A DNA stretch of 64,000 bases from Novosphingobium sp. HII-3 (GCF_002916655.1 NZ_PPSM01000014.1:62001-126000); one strand, 5' to 3'. Positions 41,702 through 51,784 are shown, numbered from the stretch's first letter. The notes: generated from the letters alone by a model not told the origin. Made by a program: numbers and translations.

Positions 41702-43513
41702 TTAGTCGAGCAGACGCGCAGGCGACAGGCCGCGCAAGGCATTGCCGATGAGGAAACCGGCGCTCAGATCGTCCAGCGTGAGGTTCGCTTCCTCGGCGCG
41801 GCCGCTGTCCAGCAGCGACCGCCGAAGGATGCCCGGCAGCAGGCCAAGTGCGGCAGGAGGAGTCAGCAGCTTGCCGCCTCGCTCGACGAAGATGCTGGTG
41901 AAGCAGCCTTCGGTGACGAGGCCATCGTCCCGCAGCATGATGGCCTCGTCGGCACCGTTGGCGCGCGCGACTTCGAGACCCTTTTCGTAGAAGCCGCGGT
42001 CGGTCGTCTTGTGGCGCAGCCGCCAGTCGCCGCTGTCGACCGGCAGGCGCAGGGCCGCGACGATGGCGGGGACAGGCAGAGCGGGGGGAAGGGCGGCCAG
42101 TTCCAGCGAGAACGCGCCGCTGCGGCCGACCACGAGCCGCAGCCTGGAGGCAGCGTCCGCATCGAAGCACAGCGCCTGGATGGCATTGCGCACGCCATGA
42201 CGGTCGAAGCCGAAGCCCAGCGCGGCCGCGCTTGCGGCGATTCGCTCCAGATGCAGTTCCAGCAGCGCGATGCCGTCCTCTGGCGTGAATCGCATCGTCT
42301 CGATCAGATCGAAGCTGGCGGGCGATGCGGCCACAGAGGCCGCTGCTCCGGCAACCCGCACTTCCGACTCTCGCACGAAACCCCCTTTGACCAGACACTC
42401 CCGCCATTCGGGAAGCGCTTGCGAATCCGCGACTACGGCCGATCCAACCCCTAGGACCGCGCGGCCGCTGCAATCGAGACGCAAGGTGCGAATTGCCACA
42501 TTGAAGGCGGCATCGCCAGAGGGTTCGAGATAACCGATGCTGCCGCAGTAGGCTTCGCGCGGTGCGCTCTCCACCTGCGCGATCAGTTCCATCGCGCGGA
42601 TCTTGGGCGCGCCGGTGATGGATCCGCAGGGAAAAAGTGCGCGAAGGAGGTCGACGGCACCATGATCCTGCGGAAGCCGGGCATGGACGGTGGAGACCAT
42701 CTGGTGCACCGTCGGATAGCTCTCGACGGCAAAGGGCGCTTCCACGCGTACGCTTCCCGGGACCGCAAGGCGCGAGAGATCGTTGCGCATGAGGTCAAGG
42801 ATCATCAGGTTCTCGGCCCGGTCTTTCACACTGGCGGCAAGGTCGGCACGCAGCGCGGCATCCTCAGCCTCGTTGCGCCCCCGCGGACGTGTGCCCTTCA
42901 TCGGGCGAACCTCGACATCGCGGCCGTGGAGGGTGAAGAACAGTTCCGGGGAGAAACTGAGATGCCATCGGGCGCCGTCGTGGATGACGGCGCCATAGCC
43001 GGCGGCGGCGCGAGGACGCAGCGCGGCATAAAGCGCAAGAGGGTCGCCGCTCCAAGGCCCTTCGAGCGGGAATGTGAGGTTGGCCTGGTAGATGTCTCCC
43101 GCTTCGATCGCATCACGAATGGCCGCAAACTGCCGCGCATACTCGCCGGTGCTCACCTGAGGCTCGAGCGGGCCTATGGCGGGCGGGGTTGGGCGGGCGG
43201 TGGCGCGAAGCCAATGGGGCACCTCCGGCGCGTGTATCGTCTCGTAGCCGTCGAAAGCGCCGAACCACAGCAGCGGACGGCCGGTCTCGACGAGCAGGGG
43301 GGCAAGCCGTGGTTCCAGCGCGAGTCCCGCTTCGTACGTCATGTACCCCGCCAGATGCAGGCCCGCTTTCGAGAGCGCCTGAAGACGCTCCAGCGCCGGC
43401 AGAACCTCGCTGGCGCGCATCGCCACGACGGTTTCGCGCAAGGCCCGGTACAGCCGCGCATCGACCGCGCCCTCGGAACGGGCGTCATCAAGAAGGACGA
43501 AAGGGTGGACCAT
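41702..43513 (-). CDS. pabB: Fused aminodeoxychorismate synthase component I / aminodeoxychorismate lyase
   Basis: This 603-residue protein makes 4-aminobenzoate for folate. Residues about 1-365 are PabB: VSTGEYARQFAAIRDAIEAGDIYQANLTFPLEG, RPMKGTRPRG, LMRNDLSRL, LFPCGSITGAPKIRAMELIAQVE. Residues about 380-603 are PabC, a fold-type IV PLP enzyme: FDLIETMRFTPEDGIALLELHLERI, the lysine in LRHKTTDRGFYEKG, and DEAIMLRDDGLVTEGCFTSIF. Fusion lets the lyase act on the product at once. The glutaminase PabA is not in the window. Confidence 0.93.
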   Translation of the reverse strand: MVHPFVLLDDARSEGAVDARLYRALRETVVAMRASEVLPALERLQALSKAGLHLAGYMTYEAGLALEPRLAPLLVETGRPLLWFGAFDGYETIHAPEVPHWLRATARPTPPAIGPLEPQVSTGEYARQFAAIRDAIEAGDIYQANLTFPLEGPWSGDPLALYAALRPRAAAGYGAVIHDGARWHLSFSPELFFTLHGRDVEVRPMKGTRPRGRNEAEDAALRADLAASVKDRAENLMILDLMRNDLSRLAVPGSVRVEAPFAVESYPTVHQMVSTVHARLPQDHGAVDLLRALFPCGSITGAPKIRAMELIAQVESAPREAYCGSIGYLEPSGDAAFNVAIRTLRLDCSGRAVLGVGSAVVADSQALPEWRECLVKGGFVRESEVRVAGAAASVAASPASFDLIETMRFTPEDGIALLELHLERIAASAAALGFGFDRHGVRNAIQALCFDADAASRLRLVVGRSGAFSLELAALPPALPVPAIVAALRLPVDSGDWRLRHKTTDRGFYEKGLEVARANGADEAIMLRDDGLVTEGCFTSIFVERGGKLLTPPAALGLLPGILRRSLLDSGRAEEANLTLDDLSAGFLIGNALRGLSPARLLD

Positions 43514-43775
43514 GGTAGGCGCGGCCCTTAGCCGCAGTCATGGCGGCTGGCAAAACTCCTCTGCAGCGCCTTGTGCGCCAGATGCGCCCCATGTTGCAAT
43601 CGGGGGCGATGCCCGTACACCCTGGTAGAACAAGCAAACGAGACACCGGGATGAGCGAGGAATGCCTTCGGCTGCGCGGAACCCCTCCGGCACGAGCCGG
43701 GGCGAGTGCCTGCGCCCCCCACGCCGGCTACGCTAACGGGCCGTCAACTCATTGCAGCGGGGGCTGGATGCGCGG

Positions 43776-46430
43776 GTGAGGGGAAAGGCAGGCCGACGTG
43801 GATGGGCGCCTTTTGCGGCGCTGTTTGCAGCCGTTCTGGCCCTGTTAGGCGGGGCGTCCCACACGCGGGCCGATACCCTTCCGCTGGGGCGGCTGGATGA
43901 TGCCGCCGTGCCCACTGCTTATCGCCTTGACCTTACGGTTGATCCGTCGCGCCCGCGCTTCTCCGGCCATGTCGAGATCGACGTCGTCCTAGCCCGCGAA
44001 ACGGCTTCCCTCTATCTCCACGGGCGGGGACTTCGGGTCAGCCGCCTGACGGCCCATAGGACGGGGGAAGCGGTGGAGGGCCGCTGGGTGCAGCTTGATC
44101 CGGTGGGCCTTGCCAGGGCTGAGTTCGCCCGGGCTCTTGGGCCGGGCGCGGTGACGCTGGCCTTCGATTACGACGCACCCTTCGCGGACGAACCGGCGGG
44201 CCTGTTCCGCGTGCAGGTGGACGGGGCATGGTATGCGTGGAGCCAGTTCCAGGCTGTCGATGCGCGTGCGGCCTTTCCCGGCTTCGACCAGCCGGGGTTC
44301 AAGACGCCCTTCACGCTCACCCTCCGTACGCCCGACGGCATCACCGCAATCGGGAATGCGCCTGAGCAGGGAGAGCCGACACGCGAGGGCGGGCTGCTCG
44401 TCCATCGCTTTGCGCCGACAGTGCCGCTGCCCACGTACCTCGTGGCCGTGATGGCAGGACCTTTCGTCTCCGCCAGCGGTGAGGTGCCGCCGCGGGCGCG
44501 GCACCCGGATGCCCTTCCGCTGCGGATCGTTTCCACCGCACCGAACCGGAACCGCCTGTCCTTCGCGCTGGAGGGCTCAAGGGCGATCACGGCTCTGCTG
44601 GAGGACTACTTCGGCGAAGCCTTTCCCTTCGCGAAGATGGACCAGGTGACGACGCCAATTCACTCCGGCGCGATGGAGAACGCGGGGGCGGCGCTTTACC
44701 GGGACGATCTTCTGGTGCTCGACAACGAAGCGCCGGTCGCGCAGCAGCGCGCATTCGGCCGCGTCGTGGCGCATGAACTGGGACACCAGTGGTTCGGGAA
44801 CCTCGTCACTCCCGAGTGGTGGGACGACCTCTGGCTGAATGAAAGCTTCGCCAACTGGATCGGCTACCGCATCGCGGACGCCTGGCGGCCGGATCTGGGG
44901 ATCGCGGGAGACGCGCTCGCGGCGGGGTATGAGGCGATGGAGACCGATTCGCTGATCGCGGGCAGGCCGGTTCGCCAGCCGATCGACGACAGCCGCCGCA
45001 TCAAGACGGCTTTCGACGCCATGACGTACGGCAAGGGCGGGCACGTCGTGGGCATGGTGGCCGCGTGGCTGGGAGAGGACAGGTTCCGTGAAGGCGTGCG
45101 CCATTACCTCGCGGCGCATCGCGGCGGAACTGCGACGAGCGAGGATTTCTTCTTCGCTCTCGCCGAAGTGGCAGGCAACCCGAAGCTCGTTCCCGCCCTG
45201 CGCAGCTTCGTCGAACAGCAGGGGGTGCCTCTGCTCGCCCTGCGGCGGGACCGGCAGCGCGTGACGGTGACGCAGCTGCCCTATACCACTGCAGGTGTGG
45301 CGCCGCCGGAGACGCTCTGGACGATACCGCTCTGCCTCCGGCGCGGCGCCGTGCGCCGGTGTTTCATCCTGGACCAGCGTACGCAAACCTTCGAGCTTCC
45401 GGGAGAGGGCGAGGTGTTCCCGAACGCCGGGGGGACGGGCTACTACCGTTTCGAACTTACCGCAGGGCACTGGAAGAGCCTCATTGCGACGGCTGATGGC
45501 CTGCCCGGAGGCGAGGCGCTGGCGCTGGTGGATTCGCTCTATGCATCGATCCGTGCAGGCCGGGGCACCATTAACGAAATGGCGGCATTGCAGCGAAAGC
45601 TTATCCGCCATGACGACCCTCATGCAGCGGATGCTCCCGACAAGGCGATGTCGCGTCTGGTGCGGGAGAACATCGTGGGTGCGCAGGGGCGGCGGGGGTT
45701 CCGTCAACTGCGGGACCGGCTCTATGGCCCTTCCCTGAAGGAGTATGGCTTCGATCCGCGCTTCGGCGTCTACGCGCGCGAGCCAGCCTCCCGGGCGCAG
45801 CGGCGGGTGCAGGTGGTCAACGCGCTTGTCGGCGCACGCGGGGGACGCGCCTTGCGCCGTTTGCTCGAAGACGCGGCGGTGGCTTACCTGGCGGGAGACC
45901 GCGCCGCGCTGGATCCGACCTGGTTCGATCACGCTTTCGACCTCTACCTCTACGAACGGGACGCTGAGGCGGTGAGAAAGCTCCTCGATCAGGCGCTTGC
46001 CTCGGAAGACCCGGTGTTCCGTCCCGCTGCACTGGCGGCGGTGGCGAGGACGGGCTTTCCGAAAATGGCGGCCTGGCTGCTGGAGCTGAAGGATCCGCGC
46101 CTGCGCGAAGGCGAACGGCGCGACATCCTGGATGGCGTCATGGCCCGCAGCGCCAGTCGCGAATATGGGTACGACTGGGCTTTGCGGAATGTGAAGCCGC
46201 TGTTGGACGCGGCGGATGCGCAAGCGTTTTCGACTCGTCTTCCCCAGATGCTGGGGCGGTTCTGCTCGGTCCCGTGGGCCGAAAGGATCGCCCGGGACTT
46301 CGGCCCGGCCTTCGCGGGGACGCCCGGTGTACTGGAACTGGAGCGCGCAGTGGAGCGCGTTCGCAACTGCGGCCTTCTGGACGACATGATGGGCAGCCGC
46401 ATCGACGAGGAGTTCGCCGCCCTGCGCTAA
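43776..46430 (+). CDS. M1 family metallo-aminopeptidase
   Basis: This zinc aminopeptidase of about 884 residues is probably exported: an N-terminal basic-hydrophobic signal (RRGWAPFAALFAAVLALLGG) ends near SHTRA. The N-terminal substrate loop is HSGAMENAGAALYRDD, and the zinc site is VAHELGHQWFGNLVTPEWWDDLWLNESFANW (HEXXH-18-E, near residue 333). An ERAP1-like C-terminal helical domain follows. The GTG start is uncertain; a TTG 24 bases earlier is in frame. It would trim periplasmic peptides. Confidence 0.92.
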   Translation: MRGKAGRRGWAPFAALFAAVLALLGGASHTRADTLPLGRLDDAAVPTAYRLDLTVDPSRPRFSGHVEIDVVLARETASLYLHGRGLRVSRLTAHRTGEAVEGRWVQLDPVGLARAEFARALGPGAVTLAFDYDAPFADEPAGLFRVQVDGAWYAWSQFQAVDARAAFPGFDQPGFKTPFTLTLRTPDGITAIGNAPEQGEPTREGGLLVHRFAPTVPLPTYLVAVMAGPFVSASGEVPPRARHPDALPLRIVSTAPNRNRLSFALEGSRAITALLEDYFGEAFPFAKMDQVTTPIHSGAMENAGAALYRDDLLVLDNEAPVAQQRAFGRVVAHELGHQWFGNLVTPEWWDDLWLNESFANWIGYRIADAWRPDLGIAGDALAAGYEAMETDSLIAGRPVRQPIDDSRRIKTAFDAMTYGKGGHVVGMVAAWLGEDRFREGVRHYLAAHRGGTATSEDFFFALAEVAGNPKLVPALRSFVEQQGVPLLALRRDRQRVTVTQLPYTTAGVAPPETLWTIPLCLRRGAVRRCFILDQRTQTFELPGEGEVFPNAGGTGYYRFELTAGHWKSLIATADGLPGGEALALVDSLYASIRAGRGTINEMAALQRKLIRHDDPHAADAPDKAMSRLVRENIVGAQGRRGFRQLRDRLYGPSLKEYGFDPRFGVYAREPASRAQRRVQVVNALVGARGGRALRRLLEDAAVAYLAGDRAALDPTWFDHAFDLYLYERDAEAVRKLLDQALASEDPVFRPAALAAVARTGFPKMAAWLLELKDPRLREGERRDILDGVMARSASREYGYDWALRNVKPLLDAADAQAFSTRLPQMLGRFCSVPWAERIARDFGPAFAGTPGVLELERAVERVRNCGLLDDMMGSRIDEEFAALR

Positions 46431-46444
46431 ATCAAGGAGGCGCT

Positions 46445-47893
46445 TCAGGCCAGCGGCAGTTCCAGCCTTACCGTCAGCCCCTCGACCTCTCCGGCGGGCG
46501 AGAGGCGGTTGGCCAGCACCAGCGCACCGCCGTGCTGGTCCGCGATGGCACGTGCGAGGGCGAGGCCCAGCCCGGCCCCGCCGGTGGCCTTGTTGCGGGA
46601 GGGATCGCCGCGTGTGAACGGGTTCGTCATCGCGTCGATCTCGTCGTCTGGGATGCCGGGCCCGTCATCGTCGATGCGGATCACCGCGCGCTCGCCGTGC
46701 CGCTCAAGCTGCACGCGCGCCTGGCTTCCATAGCGGATGGCATTGTCGATGAGGTTGCGCAGCGCACGACGCAGCCAGGTGGGCCGCAACTCCAGCACGA
46801 TCCGCTGCGTGTCGGCCAGTTCCACCGGCTCACCCATGTCCTCGTACTCCTCCACCACGGAAGCGACGAGGGCGGAGAGTTCCGTGCGTTCGCGCGGATC
46901 GCTCGGGCGTCCGACCCGGGCGAGCGAGAGGATGTCGTCCAGCGTGCGCACGATGTCCTCGATCGTGTGCGCCATCCGCCCGCGCTCTGCGTCGTCCTCC
47001 ACCGATTCGATGCGCACGCGCAGGGCTGCCAGCGGTGTCTTCAGATCATGACCGATGGCGCCGAGCATCACGTCCTTCTCGTCAAGCATCGCGACGATCC
47101 GCGCTTCCATGGCGTTGTGTGCGACGATGAGGCGTTGCATGTCTTCGGGGCCGGCCGGCGCCAGCTGCCCGGCGGAACCGGGCGCTACGGCGAATTGCTC
47201 CACCCGGCGGGTGAGCGCCGCAAGCGGGCGCGTCATCCGCCGCAGGATCAGGGCGACCGCGCCAACCAGGACCAGGTAGATGATCAGGGTCTGGATCACC
47301 AGCGTGCGGATCATCCCTCCAAAAGCTTCAGGGCTGCGGACGCGGGCGATCATCCAGTTGGCCTTGCCGGGCTGCTTGACTCCGACGACAAGAAGGTGCC
47401 CCGCCATGATCTCGTCCGCCTCGGACGGAGAGATGCGGCCGTTCTGCGCACGCATCTCGATATGGGCGCGGGAAAAAGCGTCTCGTCCGACCACGCGGTG
47501 GGCCGCAACGATCTGGGATGCGGGAAAGTCCTGTTCGGCAAAGATGCGCTCAAGCCGCTTGGCGATGTCCGCATCCTGCGTCTCGCCTGGGCGCAAGGGG
47601 GAGTGGGCGCTGAACTCCAGCGGAAATCCCCTGAGCGGTGGGCCGGCGAAAGGCGTACGGTCTCGGTCGCCTCCTTCGCGAAGCATCCGGCCAAGCGCTC
47701 CTCGGCCGCGCGTCTCGGCGATCAGCCGGAAGGCGACGGAGTTCGTCATCCCGGACTGATAGCCCTCCCGCTGCGCGCGATAGACGAGCAGCGCGCCCAG
47801 GCCCTGCACGAGCAGAAGAGCGGCGGCGACCGCCAGCAACATCTGCCCCATCAGGCTGCGCGGCTGCAGCGACGACACGCCTGGAAGCCGCAT
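46445..47893 (-). CDS. Sensor histidine kinase
   Basis: This 482-residue EnvZ/OmpR-type kinase has a membrane segment at about 16-38 and a periplasmic loop of about 160 residues. A second membrane segment lies near 198-218, then HAMP (TRPLAALTRRVEQFAVAP). The H-box GHDLKTPLAALRVRIESVEDD has the phosphorylated His near residue 282. The ATPase domain has NLIDNAIRYG, DDGPGIP and TGGAGLGLALARAIADQHGG. Its start overlaps the regulator stop (TGATG). Confidence 0.93.
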   Translation of the reverse strand: MRLPGVSSLQPRSLMGQMLLAVAAALLLVQGLGALLVYRAQREGYQSGMTNSVAFRLIAETRGRGALGRMLREGGDRDRTPFAGPPLRGFPLEFSAHSPLRPGETQDADIAKRLERIFAEQDFPASQIVAAHRVVGRDAFSRAHIEMRAQNGRISPSEADEIMAGHLLVVGVKQPGKANWMIARVRSPEAFGGMIRTLVIQTLIIYLVLVGAVALILRRMTRPLAALTRRVEQFAVAPGSAGQLAPAGPEDMQRLIVAHNAMEARIVAMLDEKDVMLGAIGHDLKTPLAALRVRIESVEDDAERGRMAHTIEDIVRTLDDILSLARVGRPSDPRERTELSALVASVVEEYEDMGEPVELADTQRIVLELRPTWLRRALRNLIDNAIRYGSQARVQLERHGERAVIRIDDDGPGIPDDEIDAMTNPFTRGDPSRNKATGGAGLGLALARAIADQHGGALVLANRLSPAGEVEGLTVRLELPLA

Positions 47894-48642
47894 CAGTCTT
47901 CGAGAGCGACGCGGCGAACGTCTGCCGCGAGCATGTAGCCTCCGCCCCACACCGTCTGGATGATCTGAGGATTGCGGCTGTCGACCTCGATCTTGCGTCG
48001 AAGGCGGCTGACCTGGTTGTCCACGGCGCGGTCGAACAAATGGGCCTCGCGTCCCTGTACCATGTCGAGCAGCCGATCGCGGTTCAGAACCTGTCGGGGA
48101 TGTTCGAGAAAGGCCATGAGGAGCCGGAATTCAACGGAGGAGATAGCCACTACCGCGCCTTCGGGATCGATCAGGCGCCGCTTCAGCGGGTCGAGGCGCC
48201 ATTCCTCGAACTCGAACGCCTCGTTCTCGACGGGCGGGGTGGCGCTCCGCGCGGCCCGCCGCAGCACACTGCGGATGCGGGCTACCAGTTCACGCGGCTC
48301 GAACGGCTTCACGACGTAATCGTCGGCCCCGATCTCGAGGCCGACGATACGGTCGGTGGCTTCGCCGCGCGCGGTCAGGAAGATCACCGGGATCTCCTGC
48401 GCCTCTACCAGGTGGCGGCAGAACGACAGGCCGTCCTCCCCGGGCATCATGATGTCGAGGAGGACCAGATCGAACCCGTCCTGTGCATCGCGAAGGCGGG
48501 TGCGCGCTTCGGCAGCGCTGGAAGCCTGGACGACCGTGAACCCCTGGCGGACCAGATAGTCGGCCAAGGGTTCACGAAGTGAAGATTCGTCATCGACCAG
48601 CAGCAGCCTGGCCGCTGCGGGGGAGGGCGCGGTGTCGTTCAT
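47893..48642 (-). CDS. OmpR family response regulator
   Basis: This 249-residue regulator has a receiver domain (LLLVDDESSLREPLADYL, phospho-Asp D63 in LVLLDIMMPGEDG, LTARGEATDRIVGLEIGADDYVVKPFEPRELVAR). A winged-helix DNA-binding domain follows (ISSVEFRLLMAFLEHPRQVLNRDRLLDMVQG, VDNQVSRLRRKIEVDSRNPQIIQTVWGGGYML). It lies between the EF-hand gene and its kinase gene, so the three may be one unit. Confidence 0.94.
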   Translation of the reverse strand: MNDTAPSPAAARLLLVDDESSLREPLADYLVRQGFTVVQASSAAEARTRLRDAQDGFDLVLLDIMMPGEDGLSFCRHLVEAQEIPVIFLTARGEATDRIVGLEIGADDYVVKPFEPRELVARIRSVLRRAARSATPPVENEAFEFEEWRLDPLKRRLIDPEGAVVAISSVEFRLLMAFLEHPRQVLNRDRLLDMVQGREAHLFDRAVDNQVSRLRRKIEVDSRNPQIIQTVWGGGYMLAADVRRVALED

Positions 48643-48674
48643 TGAAGCTATCCTGTACTCGCCGCGCCTTCCTG

Positions 48675-49334
48675 TCAGTTGACCGCCTTCTTGTCAGCCC
48701 TCTTCGCCTGCCATTCGGCCCGCATCTTCTCGCGGTGTGCCTGACGCTCTTCCTTGGTGACATTGCCGTCGCGATTTGCGTCCTGGGCATCGAAGCGCTG
48801 CAGGGCGGCGGCGGTGAATTCCGCCTGTGACAGGGCGCCGTCCTTGTTGGTGTCGGCCTGCTGCATCATCGTCATGCCGCCGCGCATACCGCCGGAACCA
48901 TGATGGCCGCGCTTGTGCTTGCCGCCATGGTGCGGGGCCTGGCCCGCCTGGTTCTGCGGCGTGGGGCGGGTCATGCCGGACGCTGGCCGGTCGCCACGAT
49001 CACGCGAGCGCTCGGCGGTGAATTCGGTCTGCGAGATCGAGCCGTCGTCGTTGGTATCGAGGCGATCGAACGCCCGTTCGCGGCCCTGCTGGCGGGCAAG
49101 TTCACGGTCCGCCTTGTCCAGCTTGCCGTCCTTGTTAGCGTCGAACTTCGCGAACATCTGCGCCGCAGCGGCCTGTGCCTCAGCGCGGGAGGTGACGCCG
49201 TCACCGTTGGCGTCCATGGTAGGTCGCTCCATGCGCGGCTTCTCCGCAGGGGTTTGTGCCTGGGCGCCAGCGACGCCGCCGATGGTCAGAGCCGCAGCCG
49301 AAAGGCCGAGCATCAAAGTCTTCATCCTGGTCAT
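48675..49334 (-). CDS. Secreted EF-hand calcium-binding protein
   Basis: This 219-residue exported protein has a signal peptide ending AGAQA near residue 26. Five EF-hand loops are visible at about 41 (DANGDGVTSRAE), 65 (DANKDGKLDKAD), 93 (DTNDDGSISQTE), 161 (DTNKDGALSQAE) and 185 (DANRDGNVTKEE). Between the third and fourth lies a His/Gly-rich stretch (HHGGKHKRGHHGSGG) that could hold other metals. The gene ends 32 bases before the response regulator gene. Confidence 0.9.
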   Translation of the reverse strand: MTRMKTLMLGLSAAALTIGGVAGAQAQTPAEKPRMERPTMDANGDGVTSRAEAQAAAAQMFAKFDANKDGKLDKADRELARQQGRERAFDRLDTNDDGSISQTEFTAERSRDRGDRPASGMTRPTPQNQAGQAPHHGGKHKRGHHGSGGMRGGMTMMQQADTNKDGALSQAEFTAAALQRFDAQDANRDGNVTKEERQAHREKMRAEWQAKRADKKAVN

Positions 49335-49569
49335 CTGTCTTTTCCCGTAATCAAAAAAGGGCGAGAGACGCAGGACCTAAGGAGGAGGGAAGAACTGTCC
49401 TGCGGCTCTCTTGTGGTCTTTCTAAACGCACCTTGTCGCGCAGTTGTGCCGGGAGACGCGTTTATTGTCGTCAATTGTCACAGTTGGCGCCGGTCATTCA
49501 TCCCGACGTAAGCGGCGCAAGCCGTTGCCCAAGGCAGATTTCAGCGGGAGGAGAAAGGACGAAGCTGCG

Positions 49570-49968
49570 TCACCGTGGCAGGTGCCGGGTGCCCCGGCCA
49601 GCGGTGACGAAAAGGGCGCTGGCCCGGCCAAGTATGTTCGCGGTGTGCCAGACACCGGCAGGATTGATGAGGTACTGTCCAGCGCCCAGTGTTTCGGCGT
49701 GGATGGCGCCGTCGGGACGCTCCTGTATCACCGTCATCTCGCCCGAGATGCACACGATGAGTTCATCGCCGTGCGGGTGCATCTCCCAGGTATCCCAGTC
49801 GGACGAGAAGTCGAAGAGGCTGACGAGACGTCCCTCGCCACCGTCGGCGGCGGTGCGCTTCGCATAGGCCTCGTACCAGTCCGCGGCCACGAAGGGCGGC
49901 TGGGCCTCGACCCGGCCGCCGAGGCCCAGGTGGACCGGGCAAGTACGAAGGTCGCGCTCGCCCGTCAT
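49570..49968 (-). CDS. Cupin domain-containing protein
   Basis: This small single-cupin protein of about 132 residues has motif 1 in WEMHPHGDELIVCISGEMTVIQE and motif 2 in LGAGQYLINPAGVWHTANI, giving His/Glu metal ligands. The GDELIVCISGEM pattern is of the AraC-cupin/mannose isomerase-like class. The start MTGERDL lies one base after the stop of the aminopeptidase P gene, suggesting co-transcription. Substrate unknown. Confidence 0.83.
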   Translation of the reverse strand: MTGERDLRTCPVHLGLGGRVEAQPPFVAADWYEAYAKRTAADGGEGRLVSLFDFSSDWDTWEMHPHGDELIVCISGEMTVIQERPDGAIHAETLGAGQYLINPAGVWHTANILGRASALFVTAGRGTRHLPR

Positions 49969-49969
49969 G

Positions 49970-51784
49970 TCACACCGGTGCGCACTGCGCCTCAAGCCAG
50001 GCCCTGGCCGCGCCGTCGAGCTGCGGGCCGACGATCTCCAGCACGCGGGCGTGGTAGGCGTTCCACCATGCCACTTCGGCGCGCGTCAGCAGCGTGGTGT
50101 CGAGCAGGCGGCGCTCGATCGGGGCGTGGGTTAGGGTTTCGAAGCCGTAGTAGGCGCCCTCAGCTCCCTCGATCACCCGTTCCTCGACGAGGACGAGGTT
50201 CTCGATGCGGATGCCGTACTCCCCGGTCTTGTAGTAGCCGGGCTCGTTCGAGAGGAACATGCCAGGCAGCAGCGGCTGGTCCGTGCCGGCCTGTCCGCCT
50301 GCGGGCTTGCCGATGCGCTGCGGGCCTTCGTGGACCGAAAGGAAGCTGCCGACGCCGTGCCCGGTGCCGTGCGCGTAATCGAGGCCGGCCTGCCACAGGG
50401 CGGCACGGGCGAGGATGTCGAGCTGGCTGCCTATCGTGCCGGCCGGGAACACGGCGGTCGCAAGCGCGATGTGCCCTTTCAGCACGCGCGTGAAGCGGTC
50501 CTTCACTTCGGCCGGCGGTTCGCCGGGGCCGACCCAGACGGTGCGCGTGATGTCGGTCGTGCCATCGGGATACTGGCCGCCCGAATCGACGAGGTATACC
50601 GAGTTCGGCTCCAGCGTCCGGTTCGTCTCGTCAGACACGCGGTAGTGGACGACGGCACCGTTCGGGCCTGCGCCCGAGATCGTGTCGAACGAGAGGTCGC
50701 GCAGGTCACCCGCTTCCTGGCGGCACGCCTGCAGCTTGTCAGCGGCGGACATTTCCGTGACGGTGCCGTTCGGCGCTTCCACCGAAAGCCAGTGAAGGAA
50801 GCGTGAGACAGCGGCGCCGTCCCGCGACTGGGCCGCGCGATGACCGGCCTGCTCGACCGGGTTCTTCACCGCCTTGGGGAGCACGGTAGGGTCGCGTTCC
50901 TCGACGATCGAGGCACCGGCCCGAGCCAGTTCCTTGAAGATGGCGTCCACGGCACGTTCCGGATCCACGGCCACACGCTTCCCGGCGAGTTCGCGCAGAC
51001 CTTCGACGAAGGCGGCGCGTTCGCGGATGGTGACTGCGTTTCCGAGGTGGCGGCGCAGTTCATCGGTGACCTTCTCGCCCGCGATGAACAGGTCGGCGGT
51101 GCCATCCGCCCGCGCGATCACGTACGACAGCGCGACCGGGGTGCGCTCCACATCGGTGCCGCGGATGTTGAGCAGCCAGGCAATCGAATCGAGGGCGGTG
51201 ATGACTGTGGCCTCAAGCCCGCGAGAGGTGAGCCACGCGGAAACCGCCGCGCGTTTGGTCTGGCTGCTCTCGCCCGTGAAGGCATCGGGGTGAACCATCG
51301 CCGGGGCTGCCGAATGCGAGGGCTGGTCGTGCCAGACGGCGTCGATCGGATTGCCCTCTACGGCAAGGAGCGCGCCGCCCCTGGAAGCCAGCGCCTGTTC
51401 CACGGCCTGCACCCACTTGGAGCCGTGCAGCCAGGCATCGTACCCGATGCGGGCGCCCTCCGGCGCATGCTCGGCGAGCCAGGCGGCGACGCTGGTAGCC
51501 GGTACGTTCGCGTATGCGTAACGGGTGCCGTCCACCTGGTCGCGGACTTGCAGGGTATAGCGTCCGTCGACGAGCATGGCCGCGGCAGGAGACAGCGTCG
51601 AGTCCGTCAGCACGACGGCCGTGCCGGCCGAGCCGTTGAAGCCAGTCAGCCATTCAAGCCGCTGGGCATAGTGACCGACGTATTCGCTCATGTGCTCATC
51701 GGAGATGGGGATCACGAATCCATCGAGGCCGCGCGCGGCAAGTTCCTTGCGCAGGGCATCCAGACGGGCTTCATGGGTATTCAT
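49970..51784 (-). CDS. pepP: Xaa-Pro aminopeptidase (aminopeptidase P family, M24B)
   Basis: This 604-residue manganese enzyme removes N-terminal residues preceding proline. It has the three-domain large form: two creatinase-like N-terminal domains (GFVIPISDEHMSEYVG, VDGRYTLQVRDQVDG), then the pita-bread domain with metal ligands in VDSGGQYPDGTTDITRTVW (two Asp), HGTGHGVGSFLSVHEGP (His), and SNEPGYYKTGEYGIRIEN (two Glu). The MNTHEARLDAL start is preferred; an ATG two codons earlier is possible. Divergent from oligopeptidase B. Confidence 0.92.
   Translation of the reverse strand: MNTHEARLDALRKELAARGLDGFVIPISDEHMSEYVGHYAQRLEWLTGFNGSAGTAVVLTDSTLSPAAAMLVDGRYTLQVRDQVDGTRYAYANVPATSVAAWLAEHAPEGARIGYDAWLHGSKWVQAVEQALASRGGALLAVEGNPIDAVWHDQPSHSAAPAMVHPDAFTGESSQTKRAAVSAWLTSRGLEATVITALDSIAWLLNIRGTDVERTPVALSYVIARADGTADLFIAGEKVTDELRRHLGNAVTIRERAAFVEGLRELAGKRVAVDPERAVDAIFKELARAGASIVEERDPTVLPKAVKNPVEQAGHRAAQSRDGAAVSRFLHWLSVEAPNGTVTEMSAADKLQACRQEAGDLRDLSFDTISGAGPNGAVVHYRVSDETNRTLEPNSVYLVDSGGQYPDGTTDITRTVWVGPGEPPAEVKDRFTRVLKGHIALATAVFPAGTIGSQLDILARAALWQAGLDYAHGTGHGVGSFLSVHEGPQRIGKPAGGQAGTDQPLLPGMFLSNEPGYYKTGEYGIRIENLVLVEERVIEGAEGAYYGFETLTHAPIERRLLDTTLLTRAEVAWWNAYHARVLEIVGPQLDGAARAWLEAQCAPV

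Noticed and set aside
43540..43779. Possible 79-codon gene between pabBC and the M1 peptidase gene.
   Set aside because: No motif, no clear ribosome binding site and a composition typical of non-coding GC-rich DNA. Its end also overlaps the start region of the peptidase gene.
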